DNA from: Siderastrea radians
Taxonomy: Eukaryota; Cnidaria; Anthozoa; Scleractinia; Rhizangiidae
NCBI GenBank assembly: GCA_964017195.1
Contig: OZ024890.1
Span: forward strand, 71,255,276-71,319,275
DNA length: 64,000 bases
Direction of reading: 5' to 3'
Shown here: piece after piece, positions 32,807 to 47,100 of the stretch
How the letters are laid out: every line of letters begins with the position of its first letter
Numbering within the stretch: position 1 is the stretch's first letter
Position numbers and translations under genes: made by a program
The notes under the pieces: model-generated
The model's input: the letters and a program-made list of their open reading frames with translations, nothing else
What the model was told of the DNA's origin: nothing
Database searches by the model: none

Positions 32807-35800
32807 TTATTATTGGGCCAGTGCACAGCCTTGCGCAGCCTTCCGCAGTTAACAACACCTTTCTTAGCCTCTGTGAAGGCCCCAAAATGGAGTTTTTTCC
32901 CTAAGGATCGCACATATCGCGCCTTCTTTGTGTTTTTGCACAAAAGGAATTTTTTCGGATGGTCCCAAAGGGATTGAATGCATTTTGCACCTTTGTGTAT
33001 GCAGCTGGGAGCGCCAATTAGCTTTTTTCTGCTTTTTGGGGCTAATTTAAGCCCTGTAAAAGTGCAGCACTTTTTAGTATCGCCAAATTCGATAAAAATA
33101 GTGCCAAATGGAATGTTTTTTGGTGCCGCAAGGGGATCTGCGGTGCTTTTGTGCTAGGGCCGTCGCACCAAAATCAGCACTTTTTTGAGGGACCCACTCC
33201 ACCCCTTTCAAAACTGAAATTTCCACCTTATCGACAAAATCGCAGTTTTTCTACACAATAAACTTTTTTTTCTGATAGTTCCGAGAGATTTGCATTATTA
33301 TTGGGCCAGTGCGCAGCCATGCGCAGTTAACTAAACCTTTTTTAGCCTCTGGGAATGCCCCAAAATGGGGTTTTTTTCCCTAAGGATCGCACATATCGCG
33401 CCTTCTTTGTGCTTTTGCACAAATGAATTTTTTTGGGATGGTCCCAAAGGGATGGAATGCATTTTGCACCTTTGTGTATGCAGCTGGGAGCGCCAATTAG
33501 CTTTTTTCTGCTTTTTGGGGCTAATTTAAGCCCTGAAAAAGTGGAGCACTTTTTAGTATCGCCAAATTCGATAAAAATAGTGCCAAATGGAATGCTTTTT
33601 GGTGCCGCAAGGGGATCTGGGGTGCTTTTGTGCTGGGGCCGTTGCACCAAAATCAGCCCTTTTTTGAGGGACCCACCCCACCCCTCTCAAAACTGAAATT
33701 TCCACCTTATCGACAAAACCGCAAACTTTCTACACAATAAATTTTTTTTCTGATAGCCCTGAGGGATTTGCATTATTATTGGGCCAGTGCGCAGCCTTGC
33801 GCGGCCTTGCGCAGCCTTGTGCAGTTAACAACACCTTTTTTAGCCTGTTGAAATGCCCCAAAATGGTGTTTTTCCCTAAGGATCGTAGAGATCGCGCGTT
33901 CTTTGTGCTTTTGCACAAAAGGAATTTTATTCGGATGGTCCCAAAAGGATTCAATGCATTTTGCACCTTTGTGCATGCAGTTGAGAGTGCCAGTTAGCTT
34001 TTTTACCCTGTGGGAAGGCCCCAAAATGTGAGTTTTTCCCTAAGTATCGCACGTATCATGCCTTCATTGTGCTTTTGCACAAAAGGAATTTTTTTGGGAT
34101 GGTCCCAAAGGGATTGAATGCAGTTTAGACCTTTGTGCATGCAGCTGAGATCGCCAATTAGCTTTTTTCGGTTTTTTGGGGCTAATTCAAGCCCTGAAAA
34201 AGTGGAGCACTTTTTAGTATCGCCAAATTCGATAAAAATAGTGCCAAATGGAATGTTTTTTGGTGCCGCAAGGGGATCTGGGGTGCTTTTGTGCTGGGGC
34301 CGTTGCACCAAAATCAGCACTTTTTTGAGGGACCCACCCCAACCCTCTCAAAACTGAAATTTCCACCTTATCGACAAAATTGCAGACTTTCTACACAATA
34401 AACTTTTTTTTCTCATAGCCCCGAGGGATTTGCATTATTATTGAGCCAGTGCGCAGCCTTGCGCAGCCTTGCCCAGTTAACAACACCTTTTTTTTTTACC
34501 CTTTGGGAATGCCCCAAAATGTGATTTTTTCCCTAAGGAGCGCAAATATCGCGCCTTCTTTGTGCTTTTGCACAAAAGGAATTTTTTTCGGATGGTCTCA
34601 AAGGGATTAACTGCATTTTGGACCTTTGTGCATGCACCTGAGAGCGCCAGTTAGCTTTTTTAGCCTCTGGGAAAGCCCAAAATAAGGTTTTTTACCTAAG
34701 GATCGCACATATCGCGCATTCTTTGTGCTTTTGCACAAAAGGAATTTTTTTCGGATGGTCCCGAAGGGATTGAATGCATTTTGGAATTTTTTGCATGCAG
34801 CTGAGAGCGCCAGTTGGCTTTTGTAGCCTCTGGGAAGGCCCCAAAATGGGGTTTTTTCCCTAAGGATCGCACAAATCGCGCCTTCTTTGTGCTTTTGCAC
34901 AAGACGAATTTTGCTTTTGTGCCGGGGCCGTTGCACCAAAATCAGCATTTTTTTCAGCGAGCCACCCCACCCCTCTCAAAACTGAAATTCCCACCTTATC
35001 GACAAAATCGCAGACTTTCTACACAATAAACTTTTTTTTCTGATAGCCCCGAGGGATTTGCATTATTATTGGGCCAGTGCGCAGACTTGCACAGCCTTGC
35101 GCAGTTAACAACACCTTTCTTAGCCTCTGGGAAGGTCAAAAATGGGTTTTTCCCTAAGGATCGCACATATCGCGCCTTCTTTGTGCTTTTGCACAAAAGG
35201 AATTTTTTGCAGATGGTCCCAGAGGGATTGAATGCATTTTGCACCTTTCTGCATGCAGCTGAGAGCGCCAGTTAGCTTTTTCAGCCTCTGGGAAGGCCCC
35301 AAAATGGGATTTTTTACCCAAAGGATCGCACATATCACGGTTTCTTTGTGCTTTTGCACAGAGGGAATTTTTTGCGGATGGTCCCAAAGGGATTGAATGC
35401 ATTTTGGACCTTTGTGCATGCAGCTGAGAGCGCAAGTTAGCTTTTTTAGCCTCTGGGAAGGCCTCAAAACGGGGTTTTTTCCCTAAGGATCGCACATATC
35501 ACGGTTTCTTTGTGCTTTTGCACAAAAGGAATTTTTTTTGGGATGGTTCCAATTGGATTGAATGCATTTGGGATCTTTGTGCATGTAGCTGAGAGCGCAT
35601 ATTAGCTTTTTTCCGCTTTTTAGGGCTAATTGAAGCCCTGAAAACGTGCAGCATGTTTTAGTATCGCCAAATTCGATAAAAATACTGCCAAATGGAATGT
35701 TTTTAGGTGCGGCAACGGGATCTGGAGTGCTTTTGTGCTGGGGCCGTTGCAAAAATAAGCACTTTTTTTGAGGGACCCACCCCACCCCTCACAAAACTGA

Positions 35801-38800
35801 AATTCCCACCTTATCGACAAAATCGCAGACTTTCAACACAGTATTTTTTTTCTGATAGCCCCAAGGGATTTGCATTATTATTGGGCCAGTGTGCAGCCTT
35901 GCGCAGTTAACAACACCTTTTTTAGCCTCTAGGAAGGCCAAAAATTGGTGTTTTTTCCCTAAGGATCGCACATATCGCGCCTTCTTTGTGCTTTTGCACA
36001 AAAGGAATTTAATTCGGATGGTCCCAAAGGGATTGAATGCATTTTGGACCTTTCTGCATGCAGCTGAGAGCGCCAATTAGCTTTTTTCTGCTTTTTGGGG
36101 CTAATTCAAGCCCTGAAAAAGTGCAGCATGTTTTAGTATCGCCAAATTCGATAAAAACAGTGCCAAATGGAATGTTTTTTGGTGCCGCAACGAGATCTGG
36201 GTTTCTTTTGTGATGGGGCCGTTGCACCAAAATCAGCACTTTTTTGAGGGACCCACCCCACCCCTCTCAAAACTGAAATTCCCAGCTTATCGACAAAATG
36301 GCAGACTTTTTACACAATAAACTTTTTTTCTAATAGTCCCGAGGGATTTGCATTATTATTGGGCCAGTGCGCAGCCTTGCGCAACCTTGCGCTGTTAACA
36401 ACACCTTTTTTAGCCTCTGGGAAGGAAAAAAATGAGGTTGTTTCCCTAAGGATCGCACATATCGCGCCTTCTTTGTGCTTTTGCACAAAAGGAATTTTTT
36501 TCGGATGGTCCCAGAGGGATTGAATGCATTTTGGACCTTTGTGCATGCAGGTGAGAGCGCCAGTTAGCTTTTTTAACCTTTGGAAAGGCCCTAAAATGTG
36601 GTTTTTTCCATAAGGATCGCACATATCACGCTTTCTTTGTGCTTTTACACAAAAGGAATTTTTTTCGGATGGTCCCAGAGGGATTGAATGCATTTTGGAC
36701 CTTTGTGCATGCAGCTGAGAGCGGCAGCTAGCTTTTTTAGCCTCTGGGAAGGCCCCAAAATGGGTTTCTTCCCTAAGGATCGCAAATATCACGCTTTCGT
36801 TGTGCTTTTGCACAAAAGGAATTTTTTTCGGATGGTTCCAAAGGGATTGAATGCATTTGGGACCTTTGTGCATGCAGCTGAGAGCGCCAATTAGCTTTTT
36901 TCTGCTTTTTGGGGCTAATTCAAGCCCTGAAAAAGTGCAGCATGTTTTAGTATCGCCAAATTCGATAAAAATAGTGCCAAATGGAATGCTTTTTGGTGCC
37001 GTAACAACGGGATCTGAGGTGCTTTTGTGCTGGGGCCGTTGCACCAAAATCAGCACTTTTTTGAGGGACCCACCCCACCCCTCTCAAAACTGAAATTCCC
37101 ACCTTATCGACAAAATCGCAGACTTTCTACACAATAAACTTGTTTTTCGGATAGCCCCGAGGGACTTGCATTATTATTGGGCCAGTGCGCAGCCTTGCGC
37201 AGCCTGGCCAGGTTAACAACACTTTTTTTAGCCTCTGGGAAGGCCAAAAATGGGTTTTTTTTCCTAAGGATCGCACATATCGCGCCTTCTCTGTGCTTTT
37301 ACACAAAAGGACTTTTTTCTCGGATGGTCCCAGAGGGATTGAATGCATTTTGGACCTTTCTTCATGTAGCTTAGAGCGCCAGTTAGCTTTTTTAGCCTCT
37401 GGGAAGGCTCAAAATGGTGTTTTTTACCTAAGGAACGCACATATCACGCTTTCTTTGTGCTTTTGCACAAAAGGAATTTTCTTTGGATGGTCCTAAAGGG
37501 ATTGAATGCATTTGGGTCCTTTGTGCATGTAGCTGAGAGCGCCAATTAGCTTTTTTCTGCTTTTTGGGGCTAATTCAAGCCCTGAAAAAGTGCAGCATGT
37601 TTTAGTATCGCCAAATTCGATAAAAATAGTGCCAAATGGATGTTTTTTGGTGCTGCAACGTGATCTGGGGTGCTTTTGTGCTGGGGCCGTTGCACCAAAA
37701 TCAGCCCTTTTTTGAGGGACCCACCCCACCCCTTTCAAAACTAAAATTGCCACCTTATCGACAAAATCGCAGACTTTCTACACAATAAACTTTTTTTTCT
37801 GATAGCCTCGAGGGATTTGCATTATTATTGGGCCAGTGCGGAGCCTTGCGCAGGCTTGTGCAGTTAACAACACCTTTTTTAGCCTCTGGGAAGGCCAAAA
37901 ATGGGGTTTTTTCAATAAGGATCGCACATATCGCGCCTTCTTTGTGCTTTTGCACAAAAGGAATTTTTTTCGGATGGTCCCAGAGGGATTGAATGCAATT
38001 TGGACCTTTGTGCATGCAGCTGAGAGGGCCAGTTAGCTTTCTTAGCCTCTGGGAAGGCCCCAAAATGGGGTTTTTCCCCTAAGGATCGCACATATCACGC
38101 TTTCTTTGTACTTTTGCACAAAACGAATTTTTTTCGGATGGTCCCAAAGGGATTGAATGCATTTGGGACCTTTGTGCATGCAGCTGAGAGCGCCAATTAG
38201 CTTTTTTCTGCTTTTTGGGGCTAATTCAAGCCCTGAAAAAGTGCATCATGTTTTAGTATCGCCAAATTCAATAAAAATAGTGCCAAATGGAATGTTTTTT
38301 GGTGCCGCAACGGGATCTGGGGTGCTTTTGTGCTGGGGTCGTTGCACCAAAATCAGCCCTTTTTTGAGGGACCCACCCCACCCCTCTCAAAACTGAAATT
38401 CCCACCTTATCGAAAAAAATCGCAGACTTTCTACACAATAAACTTTTTTTTCTGATAGCCCCGAGGGATTTGCATTATTATTGGGCCCGTGCGCAGCCTT
38501 GCGCAGTTAGCAACACCTTTTTTAGCCTCTGGGAATGCCCCAAAATGGGGTTTTTTCCCTAAGGATCGCACATATCGCGCCTTCTTTGTTCTTTTGAACA
38601 AAAGGAATTTTTTTCGGATGGTCCCAAAGGGATTGAATGCATTTGGGAGCTTTGTGCATGCAGCCGAGAGCGCCAGTTAGCTTTTTGAGCTTTTGGGAAG
38701 GCCCCAAAATTGGGTTTTTTCCACCTTATCGACAAAATCGCAGACTTTCTACACAATAAACTTTTTTTTCCGATAGCCCCGAGGGATTTGCATTATTATT

Positions 38801-41145
38801 CGTCCAGTGCGTAGCCTTGCGTAGCCTTGCGCAGCCTTGCGCAGTTAACAGCACCTTTTTTATTCTCTGGAATGCCCCAAAATGGGGTTTTTTCCCTAAG
38901 GATCGCACATATCGCGCCTTCTTTGTTCTTTTGAACAAAAGGAATTTTTTTGGGACGGCCCATTTGGGATTGAATGCATTTGGGAGCTTTGTGCATGCAG
39001 CCGAGAGCGCCAGTTAGCTTTTAGAGCCTCTGGGATGGCCCCAAAATGGGGTTTTTTCCACCTTATCGACAAAATCGCAGACTTTCTAGACAATAGACGT
39101 TTTTTTCTTATAGCCCCAAGGGATTTGCATTATTATTGGGCCAGTGCGCAGCCTTGCGCAGCCTTGTGCAGCCTTGCACAGCCATGCGCAGTTAACAAGA
39201 CCTTTTTTAGCCTCTAGAAATGCCCCAAAATAGGGTTTTTTCCTTAAGGATCGCACATATCGCGCCTTCTTTGTTCTTTTGAACAAAAGGAATTTTTTTC
39301 AGATGATCCCAAAGGGATTGAATGCATTTTGGACCTTTGTGCATGCAGCTGAGAGCGAAAATTAGGTTTTTTCTGCTTTGTGGGGCTAATTCAAACCCTG
39401 AAAAAGTGCAGCACTTCTTAGTATCGCCAAATTCGATAAAAATAGTGCCAAATGGAATGGTTTTTGGTGCCGCAACGGGATCTGGGCTGCTTTTGTGCTG
39501 GGGCCGTTGCACCAAAACCAGCACTTTTTTGAAGGACCCACCCCACCCTTCTCAAAACTGAAATTTCCACCTTATCGACAAAATTGCAGACTTTAATTTC
39601 TACACAATAAACTTTTTTTTCTGATAGCCCCAAGGGATTTGCATTATTATTAGGCCAGTGCGAAGCCTTGCGCAGCCTTGGGCAGTTAGCAACACCTTTT
39701 TAGGCTCTGGGAATGCCCCAAAATGGGGTTTTTTCCCTAAGGTTCGCACATATCGCGCCTTCTTTGTGCTTTTGCACAAAAGGAATTTTTTTCGGACGGT
39801 CCAAGAGGAATTGAATGCATTTGGGAGCTTTGTGCATGCAGCCGAGAGCGCCAGTTAGCTTTTTGAGCCTCTGGGAAGGCCCCAAAATGGGGTTTTTTCC
39901 ACCTTATCGACAAAATCGCAGACTTTCTACACAATAAACTTTTTTTTCTGATAGTCCCGAGGGATTTGCATTATTATTGGGCCACTGCGCAGCCTTGCGC
40001 AGCCTTTCGCAGTTAACAACACCTTTTTAAGCCTCTGGGAATGCCCCAAAATTGGGATGTTCCCTAATGATCGCACATATCGCGCCTTCTTTGCTGTTTT
40101 GAGCAAACGCAATTGTTTTTGGATGGTCCCAAAGGGATTGAATTGATTTGGGAGCTTTGTGCATGCAGCTGAGAGCGCCAGTTAGCTCTTTGAGCCTCTG
40201 GGAAGGCCCCAAATTGGGGTGTTTTCCACCTTTTCGACAAAATCGCAGACTTTCTACACAATAAACTTTTTTTTCTGATAGCCCCAAGGAATTTGCATTA
40301 TTATTGGGCCAGTGCGCAGCCTTGCTCAGCCTTGCGCAGTTAACAACACCTTTTTTAGCCTCTGGGAATGCCCCAAAATGGGGTTTTTTCCCTAAGGATC
40401 GCACATATCGCGCCTTCTTTGTTCTTTTGAACAAAAGGAATTTTTCTTTGGATGGTCCCAAAGGGATTGAATGCATTTGGGAGCTTTGTGCGTGCAGCCG
40501 AGAGCGCTAGTTAGCTTTTTGAGCCTCTGGGAAGGCCCCAAAATGGGGTTTTTTCCACCTTATCGACAAAATCGAAGACTTTCTACACAATAAACTTTTT
40601 TTCGGATAGCCCCGAGGGATTTGCATTATTATTGGGCCAGTGCGCAAGCTTGCGCAGTTAACAACACCTTTTTTAGCCTCTGGGAATGCCCCAAAATGGG
40701 GTTTTTTCCCTAAGGATCGCACATATCGCGCCTACTTTGTTCTTTTAAACAAAAGGAATTTTTTTCGGATGGTCCCAAAAGGATTGAATGCATTTTGGAC
40801 CTTTGTGCATGCAGCTGACAGCGCCAATTAGCTTTTTTCTGCTTTTTGGGGCTAATTCAAAACCCTGAAAAAGTGGAGCACTTTTTAGTATCGCCAAATT
40901 CGATGAAAATAGTGCCGAATGGAATGTTTTTTGGTGCTGCAACGGGATCTGGGGTGCTTTTGTGCTGGGGCCGTTGCACCAAAACCAGCACTTTTTTGAG
41001 GGACCCATCCCACCCCTTTCAAAACTGAAATTTAAACCTTATCGACAAAATTGCAGACTTTCTGCACAATAAACTTTTCTTTTTGATAGCCCCGAGGGAT
41101 TTGCATTATTATTGGGCCAGTGCGCCGCCTTGCATGCGCAGTTAA
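32807..41145 (+). repeat. Higher-order satellite array, R subfamily (duplication copy 1)
   Basis: Ten B1 modules lie between 33,020 and 40,835, plus a truncated one near 34,905-34,945, where an A monomer is fused to B1 at gaattttgcttttgtgcc. Most of the block is paralogous to 52,300-61,430: offset 19,486 near 32.8 kb, 19,008 at 33.8-35 kb, 18,523 at 36.8-37.3 kb and about 18,498 at 39.3 kb, the drift being due to unit gains and losses. The truncated B1 recurs at about 53,920. A minus-strand open frame of 248 codons (36,310-37,056) runs through several monomers but reads successive A monomers in different frames, so it is not a gene. Confidence 0.92.
38717..40620 (+). repeat. A/B2 recombinant dimers lacking B1
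   Basis: At about 38,717, 39,057, 39,897, 40,227 and 40,555 an A monomer passes directly into B2 at ggttttttcc|accttatcg. B1 is skipped, and the join falls at the aligned position of the two monomers. Resulting A-A/B2 units are about 330-340 bp. Most A monomers here carry the tttgttc-tttt-gaacaaa version of the hairpin. The same arrangement is found in the paralogous block at 57.2-61.7 kb. Confidence 0.88.
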
Positions 41146-44100
41146 CAACACCTTTTTTAGCCTCTGGGAATGCCCCAAAATGGGGTTTTTTCTCTAAGGA
41201 TCGCACATATCGCGCTTTCTTTGTGCTTTTGCACAATAGGAAATTTTTTCGGATAATCCCAAAACAAAAAAAAAAACAAAAACAAAACTTTTTTTAGCCT
41301 CTGGGAATGCCCCCAAATGGGGTTTTTTCTCTAAGGATCGCCCATATCGCGCCTTCTTTGTGCTTTTGCACAAAGGGAATTTTTTTCGGATGGTCCCAAA
41401 GGGATTCAATGCATTTTGGACCTTTGAGCATGCAGCTGAGAGCACTAGTTTGCTTTTTTAGCCTCTGGGAATGCCCCAAAATGGGGTTTTTTCTCTAAGG
41501 ATCGCACATATCGCGCTTTCTTTGTGCTTTTGCACAATAGGAAATTTTTTCGGATAATCCCAAAGGGATTGAATGCATTTTGGACACTTTGTGCATGCAG
41601 CTGAGAGCGCCAATTAGCTTTTTTCTGCTTTTTGGGGCTAATTCAAGCGCTGAAAAAGTGCAGCATGTTTTAGTATCGCCAAATTCGATAAAAATATGCC
41701 AAATGGAATGTTTTTGGGTGCGGCAAGGGGATCTGGGGTGCTTTTTTGCTGGGGCGTTGCACCAAAATCAGCACTTTTTTGAGGGACCCACCCCACCCCT
41801 CTCAAAACTGAAATTCCCACCTTATCGACAAAAGCACAGACTTTGTACACAATAAACTTTTTTTCTGATAGCCCCAAGGGATTTGCATTATTATTGGGCC
41901 TTTGCAAAGCCTTTCGCAGCCTTTGCGCATTTAACAACACCTTTTTAAAGCCTCTTGGAATGCCCCAAAATGGGGTTTTTTCCGTAATGATCGCACATAT
42001 CGCGCCTTCTTTCTGCTTTTGCACAAAAGGAATTTTTTTCATATGGTCCCAAAGGAATTGAATGCATTTTGGACCTTTGGGCATGCAGCTGAGAGCGCCA
42101 GTTAGCTTTCTTAGCCTCTGGGAAGGCCCCAAAATGGGGTTTTTCCGTAAGGATCGCACATATCGAGCCTTCTTCGTGCCTTTGCACAAAAGGAATTTCT
42201 TTCGGATGGTCCCAAAGGGATTGAATGCATTTAGGACCTTTGTGCATGCAGCTGAGAGCGCCAATTAGCTTTTTTCTGCTTTTTGGGGCTAATTTAAGCC
42301 CTGGAAAAGTGCAGCATGTTTTAGTATCGCCAAATTCGATAAAGATAGTGCCAAATGGAATGTTTTTTTGGTGCCGCAACGGGATCTGGGGTGCTTTTGT
42401 GGTGGGGCCGTTGCACCAAAACCAGCACTTTTTTGAGGGACCCACCCCACCCCTCTGAAAACTAAAATTCCCACCTCATCGACAAAATCACAGACTTTGT
42501 ACACAATAAACTTTTTTTCTGATAGCCCCGAAAGATTTGCATTATTATCGGGCCTTTGCGCAGTCTTGCGCAGCCTTGCGCATTTAACAACAACTTTTTT
42601 AGCCTCTGGGAATGCCCCAAAATTGGTTTTTTCCTCTAAGGATCGCACCTATCGCACTTTCTTTGTGCTTTTGCACAAAAGGAATTTTTTTCGGATGGTT
42701 GCAAAGGGATTGAATGCATTTTGGACCTTTGTGCATGCAGCTGAGAGCGCCAATTAGCTTTTTTCTGCTTTTGGGGGCTAATTGAAGCCCTGAAAAAGTG
42801 TAGCATGTTTAAGTATCGCCAAATTCGATAAAAAATAGTGCCAAATGGAATGTTTTTTGGTGCAGCAACGAGATCTGGGGTGCTTTTGTGGTGGGGTCGT
42901 TGCACCAAATTCAGGACTTTTTTGAGGGACCCACCCCACCCCTCTCAAAACTGAAATTCCCACCTAATCGACAAAATAACAGACTTTCTACACAATAAAA
43001 TTTTTTCTGATAGCCCCGAGGGATTTGCATTATGATTGGGCCTTTTTGCAGCCTTGCGCAGCTTTGCACATTTAACAACACCTTTTTTAGCCTCTGGGAA
43101 TGCCTTAAAATGGGGTTTTCATTTCTAAGGATCGCACATATCGCGCCTTCTTTGTGCTTTTGCACAAAAGGAATTGTTTTCGGATGGTCCCAAAGGGATT
43201 GAATGCATTTTGGACCCTTGTGCATGCAGCTGAGAGCGCCAGTTAGCTAGCTTTTTAAGATGCTGGGAATGCCCCAAAATCGGGTTTTTTCCCTAAGGAT
43301 CGCACATATCGCGCTTTCTTTGTCCTTTTGCAGAAAAGGAATTTTTTTCGGATGGTCCCAAAGGGATTGAATGCATTTTGGACCCTTGTGCATGCAGCTG
43401 AGAGCGCCAATTAGCTTTTTTCTGCTTTTTGGGGCTAATTCAAGCCCTGAAAAAGTGCAGCATGTTTTAGTATCACCAAATTCGATAAAAATAGTGCCAA
43501 ATGGAATGTTTTTTGGTGCCGCAACGGGATCTGGGGTGCTTTTGTGCTGGGGCCTTTGCACCAAAATCAGCACTTTTTTAAGGGACTCACCCCACCCCTC
43601 TCAAAACTGAAATTCCCACCTTATCGACAAAATCACAGACTTTCTACACAATAAACTTTTTTTCTGACAGCCCCAAGGGATATGCATTATTATTGGGCCT
43701 CTGCGCAGCCTTGTGCGGCCTTGCACATTTAACAACACCTTTTTTAGCCTCTGGGAATGCCCAAAATTGGGGTTTTTTCTCTAAGGATCGCACATATCGC
43801 GCCTTCTTTGTGCTTTTGCACAAAAGGAACTTTTTTCGGATGGTCCCAAATTGATTGAATGCATTTTGGACCTTTGAGCATGCAGCTGAGAGCACCAGTT
43901 AGCTTTTTTAGCCTCTGGGAATGCCCCAAAATGGGGTTTTTTCCATAAAGATCGCACATATCGCGCTTTCTTTGTGCTTTTTCACAAAAGGAAATTTGTT
44001 CGGATTATCCCAAAGCGATTGAATGAATTTTGGACCTTTGTGCATGCAGCTGACAGCGCCAGTTAGCTTTTTTAGCCTCTGGGAATGAACCAAAATGGGG

Positions 44101-47100
44101 TTTTACCCTAAGGATCGCAGATATCGCGCCTTCTTCGTGCTTTTGCACAAAAGGAATTTCTTTCGGATGGTCCCAAAGGGATTGAATGCATTTAGGACCT
44201 TTGTGCATGCAGCTGAGAGCGCCAATTAGCTTTTTTAGCCTCTGGGAATGCCCCAAAATTGGTTTTTTCCCCTAAGGATCGCACCTATCACACTTTCTTT
44301 GTGCTTTTGCACAAAAGAAATTTTTTTCGGATGGTTGCAAAGGCATTGAATGCATTTTGGACCCTTGTGCATGCAGCTGAGAGCGCCAATTAGCTTTTTT
44401 TCTGCTTTTTGGGGCTAATTGAAGCCCTGAAAAAGTGGAGCATGTTTTAGTATCGCCAAATTCGATAAAAAAAAGTGCCAAATGGAATGTTTTTTGGTGC
44501 AGCAACGGGATCTGGGGTGCTTTTGTGGTGGGGTCGTTGCACCAAAATCAGGACTTTTTTGAGGGACCCACCCCACCCCTCTCAAAACTGAAATTCCCAC
44601 CTTATCGACAAAATCACAGACTTTCTACACAATAAAATTTTTTCTGATAGCCCCGAGGGATTTGCATTATGATTGCAGCTGAGAGCGCCAATTAGCTTTT
44701 TTCTGCTTTTTGGGGCTAATTCAAGCCCTGAAAAAGTGCAGCATGTTTTAGTATCACCAAATTCGATAAAAATAGTGCCAAATGGAATGTTTTTTGGTGC
44801 CGCAACGGGATCTGGGGTGCTTTTGTGCTGGGGCCTTTGCACCAAAATCAGCACTTTTTCAAGGGACCAACCCCACCCCTCTCAAAACTGAAATTCCCAC
44901 CTTATCGACAAAATCACAGACTTTCTACACAATAAACTTTTTTTCTGACAGCCCCGAGGGATTTGCATTATTATTGGGCCTCTGCGCAGCCTTGTGCGGC
45001 CTTGCGCATTTAACAACACCTTTTTTAGCCTCTGGGAATGCCCCAAAATGGGGTTTTTTCCCTAAGGATCGCACATATCGCGCTTTCTTTGTGCTTTTGC
45101 ACAAAAGGAAATTTGTTCGGATTGTCCCAAAGCGATTGAATGCATTTCGGACCTTTGTGCATGCAGCTGGGAGCGCCAATTAGCTTTTTCCTGCTTTTGG
45201 GGGCTAATTCAAGCCCTGAAAAAGTGCAGCATGTTTTAGTATCGCCAAATTCGATAAAAATAGCGCTAAATGGAATGTTTTTGGGTGCCACAACGGGATC
45301 TGGGGTGCTTTTGTGCTGGGGCCGTTGCACCAAAATCAGCACTTTTTTGAGGGACCCACCCCACCCCTCTCAAAACTGAAATTCCCACCTTATCGACAAA
45401 ATCACAGACTTTCTTTACAATAAACTTTTTTTTCTGATAGCCCCGAGGGATTTGCATTATTATTGGGCATTTGCGCAGCCTTGCGCAGCCTTGCGCATTT
45501 AAAAACACCTTTCTTAGCCTCTGGGAATGCCCTAAAATGGGGTTTTTTCCCCTAAGGATCGCACATATCGCGCCTTCGTTGTGCTTTTGCACAAAAGGAA
45601 TTTTTTTCGTATGGTCCCAATGGAATTGAATGCATTTTGGACCTTTGTGCATGCAGCTGAGAGCGCCAGTTAGCTTTTTTAGCCTCTGGGAAGACCCCAA
45701 AATGGGTTTTTTCCTAATTATCGCACGTATCGCGCCTTCTTTTTGCTTTTGTACAAAAGGAATTTTTTTCGGATGGTCCCAAAGGAATTGAATGCATTTT
45801 GGACCTTTGTACATGCAGCTGAGAGCGCCAGTTAGCTTTTTTAGCCTCTGGGAATGAACCAAAATGGGGTTTTACCCTAAGGATCGCAGATATCGCGCCT
45901 TCTTCGTGCTTTTGCACAAAAGGAATTTCTTTCGGATGGTCCCAAAGGGATTGAATGCATTTAGGACCTTTGTGCATGCAGCTGAGAGCGCCAATTAGCT
46001 TTTTTAGCCTCTGGGAATGCCCCAAAATTGGTTTTTTCCCCTAAGGATCGCACCTATCACACTTTCTTTGTGCTTTTGCACAAAAGAAATTTTTTTCGGA
46101 TGGTTGCAAAGGCATTGAATGCATTTTGGACCCTTGTGCATGCAGCTGAGAGCGCCAATTAGCTTTTTTTCTGCTTTTTGGGGCTAATTGAAGCCCTGAA
46201 AAAGTGGAGCATGTTTTAGTATCGCCAAATTCGATAAAAAAAAGTGCCAAATGGAATGTTTTTTGGTGCAGCAACGGGATCTGGGGTGCTTTTGTGGTGG
46301 GGTCGTTGCACCAAAATCAGGACTTTTTTGAGGGACTTACCCCACCCCTCTCAAAACTGAAATTCCCACCTTATCGACAAAATCACAGACTTTCTACACA
46401 ATAAAATTTTTTCTGATAGCCCCGAGGGATTTGCATTATGATTGCAGCTGAGAGCGCCAATTAGCTTTTTTCTGCTTTTTGGGGCTAATTCAAGCCCTGA
46501 AAAAGTGCAGCATGTTTTAGTATCACCAAATTCGATAAAAATAGTGCCAAATGGAATGTTTTTTGGTGCCGCAACGGGATCTGGGGTGCTTTTGTGCTGG
46601 GGCCTTTGCACCAAAATCAGCACTTTTTCAAGGGACCAACCCCACCCCTCTCAAAACTGAAATTCCCACCTTATCGACAAAATCACAGACTTTCTACACA
46701 ATAAACTTTTTTTCTGACAGCCCCGAGGGATTTGCATTATTATTGGGCCTCTGCGCAGCCTTGTGCGGCCTTGCGCATTTAACAACACCTTTTTTAGCCT
46801 CTGGGAATGCCCCAAAATGGGGTTTTTTCCCTAAGGATCGCACATATCGCGCTTTCTTTGTGCTTTTGCACAAAAGGAAATTTGTTCGGATTGTCCCAAA
46901 GCGATTGAATGCATTTCGGACCTTTGTGCATGCAGCTGGGAGCGCCAATTAGCTTTTTCCTGCTTTTGGGGGCTAATTCAAGCCCTGAAAAAGTGCAGCA
47001 TGTTTTAGTATCGCCAAATTCGATAAAAATAGCGCTAAATGGAATGTTTTTGGGTGCCACAACGGGATCTGGGGTGCTTTTGTGCTGGGGCCGTTGCACC

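Noticed and set aside
36310..37056. 248-codon minus-strand open frame across the satellite (also 41,638-42,264 and 47,171-47,773)
   Set aside because: The frame passes through successive A monomers of about 164 bp, which is not a multiple of three, so the same DNA is translated in different frames along one supposed protein. All three minus frames are mostly open because of base composition, and frames break by indels between copies. No domain is recognisable.
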